Assembly: GCA_039916305.1 (NCBI GenBank)
Contig: JBDSLR010000002.1
Location: 62,001 to 126,000, forward strand
From: JACMLD01 sp039916305
GTDB lineage: Bacteria > Bacteroidota > Bacteroidia > Chitinophagales > Chitinophagaceae
DNA length: 64,000 nucleotides
Direction of reading: 5' to 3'
A program made the position numbers and the translations under genes. Within the stretch, counting starts at the first letter, position 1. Each line of letters opens with the position of its first letter. Below are positions 16,766 to 25,301 of this stretch, in pieces. The notes beneath the pieces were generated by a model, which saw nothing but the letters and a program-made list of their open reading frames with translations, was not told the origin of the DNA and did not search any database.

Positions 16766-18433
16766 CTATGAACTTATTTTTTTTGTGCATAAGGCTATCT
16801 GCCGCCTGATATGGTCTTCTTCCTTTTTTGTAGCAATTACTTTTGAGAGTGCTGTTTTGTAATAAGGCAGTGCTGCTGCAAAGTTCTTTTGCCGGTACAG
16901 GTAATCGCCCGCTATTACATAAGTATGATAATATTCCGGGTTACTCATTACCAGGCTATCTGTATTAATAGATCCACCCGCTGCTATGCGTTGCTTATAG
17001 CTCCTGAAAAGAGAAAAGTTTCTATAGTCGCTGCTCAGCAAAAAACTATCGGCCGGAATATTTAAAGAAGTTTCGCAGATTTCTTTGTTTTCTTTCATGC
17101 CCTGCAGGGCGAATACCTTGTTTAAATCGTAAGCTACAAACTCGCCCAGCTGCCAGGGCGACGCCGACACCCAGACCAGTAATTTTTTTGGTTCAAACAC
17201 TACAGAATGGTGGGTAATCAGCTGATTGATGGCTTTTTCATTACCCATACCAATATTGCTGTTGCGGAGACCCTGCCTGTTACGCAACAGGTCAACTGTT
17301 TTCTGCACGGTGTTACTGCCACTGGTATCCAGTAATTCCATCACCCTTTTATACCGGTACGCAGACGCGCTTTCGTTTATCTGCTCCATATTGGCCTTGC
17401 TGTTTACCAGATCCTGGCCCTGGAAGTGATTGGCACAAACAATGAATTTTTTTTGCGGGTCGTATATGTCTAACTGCTCCGGTGTTTTTTCAATAATAAT
17501 GGCTTTATTATCTGCCGCTGACCCTACCAGGAAAGATTCTGACACAAACATTTTTCTTTTACGGGCAATGGCTACCGCCTCGGCTGTATTCTTTGCGTAT
17601 TGAAGTATCTCCCTCGCCACCAGCGATACCGGTGTGGCAGAGCCTGAGGGCAAACTTGTTTTGGCAGCATTAATGGTCACCGTTAGCCCCTTTTCATTCA
17701 TGCCCGAGACGGCACCAATAAACCCGCCCCAGGTAACCGTCATAAATTTATACCCTTCGGTGGGATGAAAAAAAGCTACTATTTTATCTTCTGCAAATTT
17801 ATCGCCTACATAAAAATCAAAATTACGTCCTATGATCATATTGCTGTCTGAAGCATTGCCCCAGGTACCAAAAGAGGTGCAGCCTACCAGTGCCATGGCT
17901 TGCAGGGCATGTCCGATATCATGTGCAGCATGGTAATTTAAACTGCGCTGGTAAGCAGAGCCGATGTAATCATACTTGTTTGAAAAAGCATTGGAGACCC
18001 CGTAAATTTCTTCCTTGTATTCCTCGGTTACATTATCAGCCAGGTTACGGTTGAACCAACCAATTACATATTTCAGGAAATGGCGGTAAAAAACAGAAGG
18101 TATCATTTTGTTGATCTGCTCATTAAAATGATCTTCCTGCCGCTGCACCAACTCTCCGGTAAGTTTTCCATTGATGATACCCATTTCATAAGGACTGCCT
18201 TCCGCGTACAACTCATACAAGCCACTGTTGCTTTTACGGAACCAGTTATTTTTTATGGTGTACAAACCAGGCACCGGCTGACTGCGCTGCAGTTGCAGGC
18301 TGCTGAGGTCAGCAGGTTTGGGCGGCGCAATGGTAGCCACTTTTACCAGGTAAATAAAACCGGCCAGTAATAACGCGACCAGTATAAGAAATGTATATCC
18401 CGTTCTTTTCCAGAACTTTTTTTTGTTAAGCAT
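16766..18433 (-). CDS. C45-family autoproteolytic acyltransferase/hydrolase, membrane anchored
   Basis: I take the Met at 18433 (MLNKKKFWKRTGY), giving 555 residues with an N-terminal membrane anchor (about residues 11-30). The longer frame would overlap the upstream gene by 35 bp. The Ntn-hydrolase nucleophile region reads LVGCTSFGTWG, then IGRNFDFYVGD and NEKGLTVTIN, the signature of acyl-CoA:6-aminopenicillanate acyltransferase-like (C45) proteins. These self-process before the Cys and use it to make or break amide or ester bonds. A TPR-like tail follows near the C-terminus (YHTYVIAGDYLYRQKNFAAALPYYKTAL). A role in joining or cleaving acyl parts of the pigment on the periplasmic side is inferred. 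Confidence 0.82.
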   Translation of the reverse strand: MLNKKKFWKRTGYTFLILVALLLAGFIYLVKVATIAPPKPADLSSLQLQRSQPVPGLYTIKNNWFRKSNSGLYELYAEGSPYEMGIINGKLTGELVQRQEDHFNEQINKMIPSVFYRHFLKYVIGWFNRNLADNVTEEYKEEIYGVSNAFSNKYDYIGSAYQRSLNYHAAHDIGHALQAMALVGCTSFGTWGNASDSNMIIGRNFDFYVGDKFAEDKIVAFFHPTEGYKFMTVTWGGFIGAVSGMNEKGLTVTINAAKTSLPSGSATPVSLVAREILQYAKNTAEAVAIARKRKMFVSESFLVGSAADNKAIIIEKTPEQLDIYDPQKKFIVCANHFQGQDLVNSKANMEQINESASAYRYKRVMELLDTSGSNTVQKTVDLLRNRQGLRNSNIGMGNEKAINQLITHHSVVFEPKKLLVWVSASPWQLGEFVAYDLNKVFALQGMKENKEICETSLNIPADSFLLSSDYRNFSLFRSYKQRIAAGGSINTDSLVMSNPEYYHTYVIAGDYLYRQKNFAAALPYYKTALSKVIATKKEEDHIRRQIALCTKKISS

Positions 18434-19937
18434 TTCTGATTTTTTCAATGATGCCATCATTTCCCATTACAGCCGTACAGGTCACCAGCCCGCTCATGGC
18501 GGCCCCCAGTATACCGTGCAGGTTAAGGTTCTGACCTGTAAAATACAGGTTGGGCAATTTGGTACGTGGCGAAATAAACGTGCGGAGCGGATCTTTATAG
18601 TCTTTAACAATGCCATACAGCGACCCATCGTCATTTCCGATATAATCCCGGAAAGAAAGCGGCGTGGCAGTATAGTAAGAAGCAATGCATGCGCGCAAAC
18701 CCGGAAATTTTTTCTCTACCTCATCCAGTAATTTTTCTGCTTTTCTTATTTTAAATTCATCATACGTTTCTCCCCTGCTGTTAACTGCTGAGACTGTATT
18801 AAATGTGTGCTCCCATTCCCTTACCTCATCATACCGCATGTACGTTAGTACAGATAATCCCTCCGCATATTCGGTACCTTTTGAAGTGGCTGCTAAAAAT
18901 ATGGCATACCCCAGAGGCCAGTTCTGTTCTGTATAATCGCCCACGGTCCACACATGCCCTTCTTTGTGGCAATAATAATTATATTTAAAATATTTAAAAC
19001 TGTTTTTCTTCAATACAATGTTGATGGTAAAAGAAGAGATGGAGTTTTCCAGGCTTTTAAGGCGCTTTCGGTAAACATTCTTGATGATATCCGTATGGGT
19101 CATTTCAAGTGTTTTTACCGGGTGCATATTTGAAATAAAAGTATCTGCATACATGCGTGCACCATTGGCCAGTTCAACATATGCTATCCGCCCGTTTTCT
19201 TCTGCCAGCTTTATCACCTCACTGTTTCTCAATATTTCACCGCCACGCTGGCGGATGCTTTTTGCCATGATATGCCCAATCTGCGATCCGCCATCCACAC
19301 ATTTCCAGGAGCTTTCAATATAATGGTTGAGTATAAGTGCATGCACATAAAAAGGAGTTTTATCCGGTTGGCCGGCGTACAATGAATTGTTACCTGCCAG
19401 CACTACCTGTAGTTTTTTATTACTGGTAACAGATTCTATAAATGCTTTGGTATCTATTTCCAGTACGCTTTCTTTTTCGTTGTAGGCACCGCTTGAACGG
19501 AGGTTGTAGAGTGGAAACCTGCTGCACACATATTTTATTTTATCGCAATAGAGGCGCAGCGCGGCTTCCTCCTCCGGAAAATCGGCCAGGAGTTTACTGA
19601 TAAAGTTTTCATAACCCTGCGCAAAAACATATTCTTTGTCATCGTTATCAATAATAATCTTATCAAAAACATCTTTATCCAGCTGCTGCAGTTTCAATTT
19701 GTCCATCAGGCCCAGATACTTAAAAATCTGGTAAAGATTCTGCCCTTTTTCCAGCCCGCCCAGGTAATGCACGCCCGAATCAAAGACAACCTTGCCCCTG
19801 GCATATGTTTGCAGGCAGCCGCCTATCTGCTTGTTTTTTTCGATGATGCATACTTTATGTCCCTCCCTGCTAAGTACATCTCCGCAAACCAGGCCACCCA
19901 TTCCACTACCTATTATTATGATATCATATTTATCCAT
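18426..19937 (-). CDS. CrtI/retinol-saturase-like FAD-dependent oxidoreductase
   Basis: The 503-residue protein begins with the dinucleotide-binding motif IIIGSGMGGLVCGDVLSREG and IGGCLQTY, characteristic of phytoene desaturase and all-trans-retinol saturase relatives. The C-terminus has the second FAD-contact segment LYFTGQNLNLHGILGAAMSGL. Such enzymes desaturate, saturate or isomerise polyenes. Within an aryl-polyene cluster it may adjust double bonds of the chain. No carotenoid genes (crtB, crtE) are visible nearby, so a carotenoid role is not supported. It overlaps the C45 gene slightly and starts 9 bp after the fusion gene. Confidence 0.88.
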   Translation of the reverse strand: MDKYDIIIIGSGMGGLVCGDVLSREGHKVCIIEKNKQIGGCLQTYARGKVVFDSGVHYLGGLEKGQNLYQIFKYLGLMDKLKLQQLDKDVFDKIIIDNDDKEYVFAQGYENFISKLLADFPEEEAALRLYCDKIKYVCSRFPLYNLRSSGAYNEKESVLEIDTKAFIESVTSNKKLQVVLAGNNSLYAGQPDKTPFYVHALILNHYIESSWKCVDGGSQIGHIMAKSIRQRGGEILRNSEVIKLAEENGRIAYVELANGARMYADTFISNMHPVKTLEMTHTDIIKNVYRKRLKSLENSISSFTINIVLKKNSFKYFKYNYYCHKEGHVWTVGDYTEQNWPLGYAIFLAATSKGTEYAEGLSVLTYMRYDEVREWEHTFNTVSAVNSRGETYDEFKIRKAEKLLDEVEKKFPGLRACIASYYTATPLSFRDYIGNDDGSLYGIVKDYKDPLRTFISPRTKLPNLYFTGQNLNLHGILGAAMSGLVTCTAVMGNDGIIEKIRNA

Positions 19938-19946
19938 TGTGCGGCA

Positions 19947-22900
19947 TTATGCCTGTTTTAATACAAAAATAATGTTTGATGTATAGGTTGTCTCGTCTAT
20001 TTCGCGGCATTGCAGGTTGTGTGCAGCTGCTATTTCCCTTATCATACTACCCGACAAAAAGAACAGACCTTTTCCCGACGTTTTATTAAAACCGGTGATT
20101 TCCGTAGAAAACACTTCTGTTAATGCGGTTCCCCGTTGCCGCTTTTCCAGGTCTTTATTACCATCCCTGATAACCACCTGGCCGCCGGGCTTTATATGCC
20201 GGATGCATTTTTCAATAACAATTTTTTGCTGATCCGGTTGCAGGTAATGCAAAATATCCATCATTACAATGGCATCATAGGTTCCAAAAGGATAAGTGTT
20301 TACATCTGCATGTACAAAACTGATACCGTCATCCTTACTGAAACAATGATTGGCGGTGGCTATTTTGTCTTCGTCATAATCTATACCGGTGATGCGGCGC
20401 TCCGGTGCCGTAAAATGCAGCATATAGGGCATAAAGCCATAACCGCATCCAATATCAAGTATGTCGCCAGATTGGGGAAGTATGTCATGAAATACCTGGT
20501 AATTTTTTTCCATTCTTACCTTGATGCGCATATACCACTCCAGTACCGGTCCTTTGTAGATATAATTGTACCGCAATTGCTCATTAAAATACCCTGGCTG
20601 CTCTGCCTGCTTTTTCAGCGCTTCAAAAGATGTCTTAAAATACCGGCCTATTCTTTTTGTATGTTCTGCATACCCTGTTCCGTATGTTTCATCATCAAAG
20701 GCAATGCGTGGCAGGAAGGAAAGCGTTACAGCACCGTCTTTTACCAAAAAATCATCTTTGCTGAGTGCGTAATGCGTACCATGTATAAGAATGGGCAGTA
20801 TATCTAGCTTAAGCTTTTCTGCTACATAGAAAGCACCCTTGTGAAAGCGTTTGATATCTCCGCCTTCTGACCTTGTGCCCTCCGGAAAAACCACTACTGA
20901 ATATCCCTGCTTTACACGTGCTGCAATTTTATCAAGTCCTTCCCCGGTATTTTCTGTGGTAGGGAAAAAATCTGCCATCCTTACCACCAAACCAACAAAA
21001 GGCAGGTTCCAGACTCTTTTGTTAATGAACAAAATGATTTTGGGATGCAGCATCATGGTTAGCAACACATCCAGCGAAGACTGGTGATTGCAGATTACCA
21101 CGGCGGGTTTGGAAAAATCTTCTTTTAAAGGATTAAGAATTGTTTTCTTTACGTTGGGCATAATATACATCATGCTGCGCGCAAACTTTGCAAGAATGGT
21201 ATGGTAGATAAGCTTGCCCTTTTCTTTATTAAAAGGATTGAGTTTTATAAGTGTAATGCCGGATAATGTGAGTAAGATACTGCCAAAAGAAAAATATGAA
21301 AATGCAAAAATGGATTTGAGCAGGCCCCAAAATGTCCACGGAAATCGCTTGTGGCGTATGCGGTCCCTGATCAAAAAATTAAATAAAAATGGAATCAGTA
21401 ACTGACCAATGACCACCACACATACAATACCAATAATGGCAATCAGCGCTATAGAACGCAGGGCGGGGTGCTTTGCAAATATTAATACGCCCAGTCCGGC
21501 AATAGTAGTGATGGCCGAAAGCAATATGGAAGATTTATACGAAGCCAGGTTTTTTTTGCCGGTTTTGTATTCCTGTAACAGGCCATCCATGATAAAAAGG
21601 CTGTAATCATCGCCGAGCCCAAAAATAAGCGCCGATATAATAATGTTTACAATATTGAATGTGATGCCCATAATACCCATGATACCGAGTATCCAAATCC
21701 AGCTAACAAACATGGGTATAAAAGAAACCAGGGTTAGCTCTATGCGTCCATAAGAAATAAGCAGTACCATAAAAACCAATATGGAAGACATTAAAGCAAT
21801 GCTGCCAAAATCTGCATTGATAATTTCTACCAGCCGGCCTGTGAGGTATTGCTTGTCAATAACCGTAGTGGCTGTATTACTCTCAAACGCATCATACAAT
21901 TGCCGGCGGTGCTTTGGTGCAACTTTTACCAACGTGATAACACTGACTTTACCGGGTGTTTCCGTTATATAATCATCCAGGAAGTTTCTACGCAGAATGG
22001 AGCTGCTGGTGTCAGTTACCGGCTGGTATTTCGTGTTTAGCATTTCGCTGAACGGCTGGAAAGCAGAAGCGTTGTATTTCAAATTTTTCCCGGCCGCCTG
22101 CAGGTTCTCCATTAACTGCTGCTTTTTTTCTGTGGTCCAGTAGGCATTCCAGCGGTCTATTTTTTGCTGCTGCAGGCTTTGCGAAAGAACAAAAGAAGAA
22201 ACGCCTGAAAATTTATTTACAATGCCCTGCTGTTTTAATTGCTCCGCCCGGTCCTCTGCTTTTTCATTTTTCGATAGTGCATCATCGAGGCTGCTGCCGG
22301 TTGAGATCAAATACACAGACTGTAATGAGTACGCGTTAATACTATTTACAAGCGTGTCCGCTTTTTTCAGCCGGTCACTCATATAATTCATACGCATCAT
22401 ATCCGGCTCAAAACTTACATATCTGGCTGTCCAGGCAAATACCAGGGTAAGCAAAAAAATTACTGCAATAATAATTTTATTGTGTTCGGGCCGCCAGCCG
22501 GCAACTTTGTCGATCCAGGAAACAGCAGGCGCAGCCGTTTGCTTTTCTGCTGCGGGGGATACAATTAAATGTGGTAAAAAAATAAGGGAGCAAAGGGAAG
22601 CGCCTACCAGGCTGAATGCAGCAAATAAACCCAAATCTTTCAGCATGGCTGATTCTACAAACTGCAGGCACAGAAAACCACCAATAGTGGTAAGACTGCC
22701 TATGGTTAATGGCATGGTAAGATCCGTGATTACCTGCCGGATATTGTGTGTATGCCGGTAATGGTTAAATACATGCAGCGAGTAATTAACGGCAATACCC
22801 AAAATAACAGAGCCGGTACCCAGCGCTATGACCGAAATATTTCCTTTGATCAAATAAATTATTGCCAGCGAAAATAAAGCGCCGAAAACTACCGGCACCA

Positions 22901-23801
22901 GGATAAGGAAGGGCGCCCTTTTTTTCCGGAAATAGAACCCGATAAACAATACCAGGAAGAGCAGGGTAATGCCCTGGGTAACTAAAGTATCCTTTCTCAA
23001 TTGTTCAGCGTTACCCGCCGCCACAGCAGTAGCGCCGAAATAGGCGGCCGTTGCATTTTTATATATATTATTGCTGAGGCTGTCCGTTATGGCATCAATT
23101 CCGTTCAGCAGCTGCTGGTTTTTTCCCGTGTTATTTGGTGGAAATGCCGGCGTAATAAACAGCATGAGGTGCTGTTGGTTTTTGGTAAGCACATAACTAT
23201 CGTACAATTCAAAATTGTCATCGTACTGCAGCTGCTGTAATTTTTTCAAACCCAAAAAAGAAATACCCGCAGGATCTTTAACAATCATGGTTTTCAGCGC
23301 TATCCCTGCGGGCGAGCTGAGCGTGCGTATATTCTGTTGCAAGGTTTGCTGCAGCACAGCCGGCTGAATCATGGTATCAATAGCCGCGTAATCTTTTTCA
23401 TCCAGGTAAACGGGCAGGTGCTCATTGATGGCGGTAAACATCTGCAGTACCAGGCTATCATTTGCCTTGTCCTGGATTCTGGCTATAGAAGTTGAATATT
23501 TTTCTCTCAGTGCTGTTACAAAAGCATCTGCAAATGCCACCAGGCTATCCGGCTGCGCTTCCCCGGTAGTATCTTTTAATGATACGGTTACTACCAGCTT
23601 ATCCAGGAACTTTGAATTTTGAAAGACCTCATTGAGCTTTTCAATTTTTTTATCCTGTGGCAATATTTTGGCAATGTCTTCTTCCAATTTTATGCGTGAT
23701 GCAAAAAAACCTGCCAGCAGAAAGCTCACAGCAAATATAACCCGGAACAACAGGCGCTTTTTGTCGAAAAAATTATACAGGGAGATAAAAATATTTTCCA
23801 T
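19947..23801 (-). CDS. Three-domain fusion: MMPL exporter, PlsC-like acyltransferase, SAM methyltransferase
   Basis: At 1284 residues this is one continuous frame with three parts. Residues 1-815 form an RND/MMPL transporter with a large loop after the first membrane helix (18-35), two helix bundles (about 275-415 and 440-815) and FGLGDDYSLF at 727-736, the MMPL GxxxDY motif. Residues 880-1060 are a 1-acylglycerol-3-phosphate acyltransferase with NHQSSLD at 905-911 (HX4D) and FPEGTR at 972-977. Residues 1100-1284 are a methyltransferase with SAM motif DIGCGYG at 1116-1122. MMPL proteins move lipids across the inner membrane; separate MMPL, acyltransferase and methyltransferase genes occur in aryl-polyene clusters, so the fusion links synthesis and export. 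Confidence 0.92.
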   Translation of the reverse strand: MENIFISLYNFFDKKRLLFRVIFAVSFLLAGFFASRIKLEEDIAKILPQDKKIEKLNEVFQNSKFLDKLVVTVSLKDTTGEAQPDSLVAFADAFVTALREKYSTSIARIQDKANDSLVLQMFTAINEHLPVYLDEKDYAAIDTMIQPAVLQQTLQQNIRTLSSPAGIALKTMIVKDPAGISFLGLKKLQQLQYDDNFELYDSYVLTKNQQHLMLFITPAFPPNNTGKNQQLLNGIDAITDSLSNNIYKNATAAYFGATAVAAGNAEQLRKDTLVTQGITLLFLVLFIGFYFRKKRAPFLILVPVVFGALFSLAIIYLIKGNISVIALGTGSVILGIAVNYSLHVFNHYRHTHNIRQVITDLTMPLTIGSLTTIGGFLCLQFVESAMLKDLGLFAAFSLVGASLCSLIFLPHLIVSPAAEKQTAAPAVSWIDKVAGWRPEHNKIIIAVIFLLTLVFAWTARYVSFEPDMMRMNYMSDRLKKADTLVNSINAYSLQSVYLISTGSSLDDALSKNEKAEDRAEQLKQQGIVNKFSGVSSFVLSQSLQQQKIDRWNAYWTTEKKQQLMENLQAAGKNLKYNASAFQPFSEMLNTKYQPVTDTSSSILRRNFLDDYITETPGKVSVITLVKVAPKHRRQLYDAFESNTATTVIDKQYLTGRLVEIINADFGSIALMSSILVFMVLLISYGRIELTLVSFIPMFVSWIWILGIMGIMGITFNIVNIIISALIFGLGDDYSLFIMDGLLQEYKTGKKNLASYKSSILLSAITTIAGLGVLIFAKHPALRSIALIAIIGIVCVVVIGQLLIPFLFNFLIRDRIRHKRFPWTFWGLLKSIFAFSYFSFGSILLTLSGITLIKLNPFNKEKGKLIYHTILAKFARSMMYIMPNVKKTILNPLKEDFSKPAVVICNHQSSLDVLLTMMLHPKIILFINKRVWNLPFVGLVVRMADFFPTTENTGEGLDKIAARVKQGYSVVVFPEGTRSEGGDIKRFHKGAFYVAEKLKLDILPILIHGTHYALSKDDFLVKDGAVTLSFLPRIAFDDETYGTGYAEHTKRIGRYFKTSFEALKKQAEQPGYFNEQLRYNYIYKGPVLEWYMRIKVRMEKNYQVFHDILPQSGDILDIGCGYGFMPYMLHFTAPERRITGIDYDEDKIATANHCFSKDDGISFVHADVNTYPFGTYDAIVMMDILHYLQPDQQKIVIEKCIRHIKPGGQVVIRDGNKDLEKRQRGTALTEVFSTEITGFNKTSGKGLFFLSGSMIREIAAAHNLQCREIDETTYTSNIIFVLKQA

Positions 23802-23811
23802 GCAGGTTTGC

Positions 23812-25008
23812 TTATGCGGCCGTCAACGGTTTTCTTTTAAATATTTTCATGAGCAAATAACTGACTGCACCCAGCAACAAAGCTGCCAGCACCGCCAGAG
23901 TAAGACTTCCGTACAGGTATTGCTGCAGGTTATTCTTTATATCCTGCAAACTAATGTTTTTACTGAATACCAGTTGCATCGCATGATCACCCATCCAGTA
24001 AGCGCCCAATTTGTAACTTAAAAAAATAATCAGGGGTATCATGGGGGGTATGCTGATATTGGCAGCAATAATAACGAGGCCCTTGTTTAATTTTAAAACA
24101 ATTGATAAAAAAATAGCCAGTGCAAGTTGAAAGCCCCATAAGGGAATAATACCCATAAATACGCCAAATGAGATAGACACCGCTTTCAGTTCATCGCTGT
24201 GCAATGGATTTAGAAAATGCTGGTTTAGAAACTGCTGTCTTTTTCTTTTATTAAACAGGCCGCGGAAAAAATTGCGCGGTATAATATATAGCAGGGTAAT
24301 AATAACCAGGAAAGTATTCAAAACCCCAATGCGCGTGAAATCTTTTACTGGCCTGAAATGAGAAACGCGGACTTCTGCAGGAGCATAATACACGGTAACC
24401 GGCACCGAAACAATATCAATATCTTTCCAGGCGGCCCGGACCAGTACTTCAATTTCAAACTCAAAACGCCGGGTAAAAAAATGGATGTTCTGCAGCGGCC
24501 GTAAGGGATACAGCCGGTAGCCGGATTGGGTATCGGGCATAATAATTCCGGTTTCTATCCTGAACCAGAAATTTGAAAATTTATTGCCGAAGCTGCTGCC
24601 GCCTGGTACACTGGCCTGGTCCATATTGCGTGCACCGATGATGATAGCATTGGGCATTTCCTGCAGTTTATCTAAAAACTTATATAAATCTTTGGCAAAA
24701 TGCTGCCCGTCAGAATCAATGGAGATGGCGTACTGATAACCTTTTTTATACGCTGTGTCAAAACCCATGCGCAGGGCCAGGCCTTTACCGCTGTTCACGG
24801 GCTGTGTTAGCACATGCAAAAATGTGAACTGCTGCAGTACAGCCGCCGTATCGTCCGTGCTGCCATCGTTTACTACAATAATATGGCGGGTATACTGCGC
24901 CACATCATTGATAACAGCAGCCAGGCTGGCACTGTTGTTATAAGTAGGTATTAAAACACAGACACCCAGTTCACTGAACCTTTCATTGATAGCTGTTACA
25001 TCATTCAT
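23812..25008 (-). CDS. GT2 glycosyltransferase with C-terminal DUF2062 domain
   Basis: Residues 15-230 are a family 2 glycosyltransferase: CVLIPTYNNSASL, VNDGSTDDT and the metal-binding DSD at 98-100 (SIDSDGQHF), close to dolichol-phosphate-mannose synthases. Residues about 270-390 form a DUF2062 membrane domain (GVFMGIIPLWGFQLALA and NISIPPMIPLIIF). The two-domain form is known from aryl-polyene and other cell-envelope clusters. It would transfer a sugar from a nucleotide donor to a lipid carrier at the membrane, hinting at a glycosylated pigment or carrier. It is the first gene of the minus-strand cluster, 10 bp before the fusion gene. Confidence 0.9.
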   Translation of the reverse strand: MNDVTAINERFSELGVCVLIPTYNNSASLAAVINDVAQYTRHIIVVNDGSTDDTAAVLQQFTFLHVLTQPVNSGKGLALRMGFDTAYKKGYQYAISIDSDGQHFAKDLYKFLDKLQEMPNAIIIGARNMDQASVPGGSSFGNKFSNFWFRIETGIIMPDTQSGYRLYPLRPLQNIHFFTRRFEFEIEVLVRAAWKDIDIVSVPVTVYYAPAEVRVSHFRPVKDFTRIGVLNTFLVIITLLYIIPRNFFRGLFNKRKRQQFLNQHFLNPLHSDELKAVSISFGVFMGIIPLWGFQLALAIFLSIVLKLNKGLVIIAANISIPPMIPLIIFLSYKLGAYWMGDHAMQLVFSKNISLQDIKNNLQQYLYGSLTLAVLAALLLGAVSYLLMKIFKRKPLTAA

Positions 25009-25079
25009 ATTTTGACCGCTCTTTTTACAGTGACCGGTGTTGGCCCCGTTGAAGGCCGGCCATAGGTTTCAAAACAACG

Positions 25080-25087
25080 CAAAATTA
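25080..25087 (-). promoter_or_regulatory. Candidate -7 element for the whole pigment operon
   Basis: Minus-strand TAATTTTG matches TAnnTTTG and sits 72 bp before the first gene of the cluster (ATG at 25008). A good -33 TTG is not visible at 19 bp, so activity may need an activator. No other exact match was seen in this divergent region. Confidence 0.4.
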
Positions 25088-25270
25088 AGTTTAAATGGAT
25101 TGATTTTGGAAGGGTGTTTAGATGCACTGTCCTGCTGGGGCAAACCACTAATTTGTACTGCGGAAAATGTTTAACGCGGAGGGAGGAAAGCGATAGGTCT
25201 GCGGCCGCTGTTATTGCATTTTTAGTTTTATTGCAACCGGGCCCGGGCTGCCACAGGTTTTCATTTACTG

Positions 25271-25280
25271 TATCGTCTTA
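25271..25280 (+). promoter_or_regulatory. Shared decamer TATCGTCTTA, possible ECF -10 region
   Basis: The same 10 bases occur at 28656-28665 before the ECF sigma gene. Here it ends 21 bp before the ATG at 25302. The CGTC core resembles ECF sigma -10 elements, so the barrel gene may belong to the regulon of the neighbouring sigma factor. A common -35 box is not obvious. Confidence 0.4.
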
Positions 25281-25301
25281 TTAAAAACGAATACAGTCTT
25301 T

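Larger units (their letters stand above)
25009..25301. other. Divergent intergenic region, pigment operon versus outer membrane barrel gene
   Basis: The 293-bp region separates the minus-strand pigment cluster from the plus-strand barrel gene. It has the candidate -7 box at 25080-25087 and the decamer at 25271-25280. No short gene or RNA structure is apparent. Confidence 0.6.

Noticed and set aside
20136..20807. 223-codon plus-strand frame opposite the fusion protein
   Set aside because: Lies wholly inside the methyltransferase/acyltransferase coding part; composition is typical of a shadow frame.
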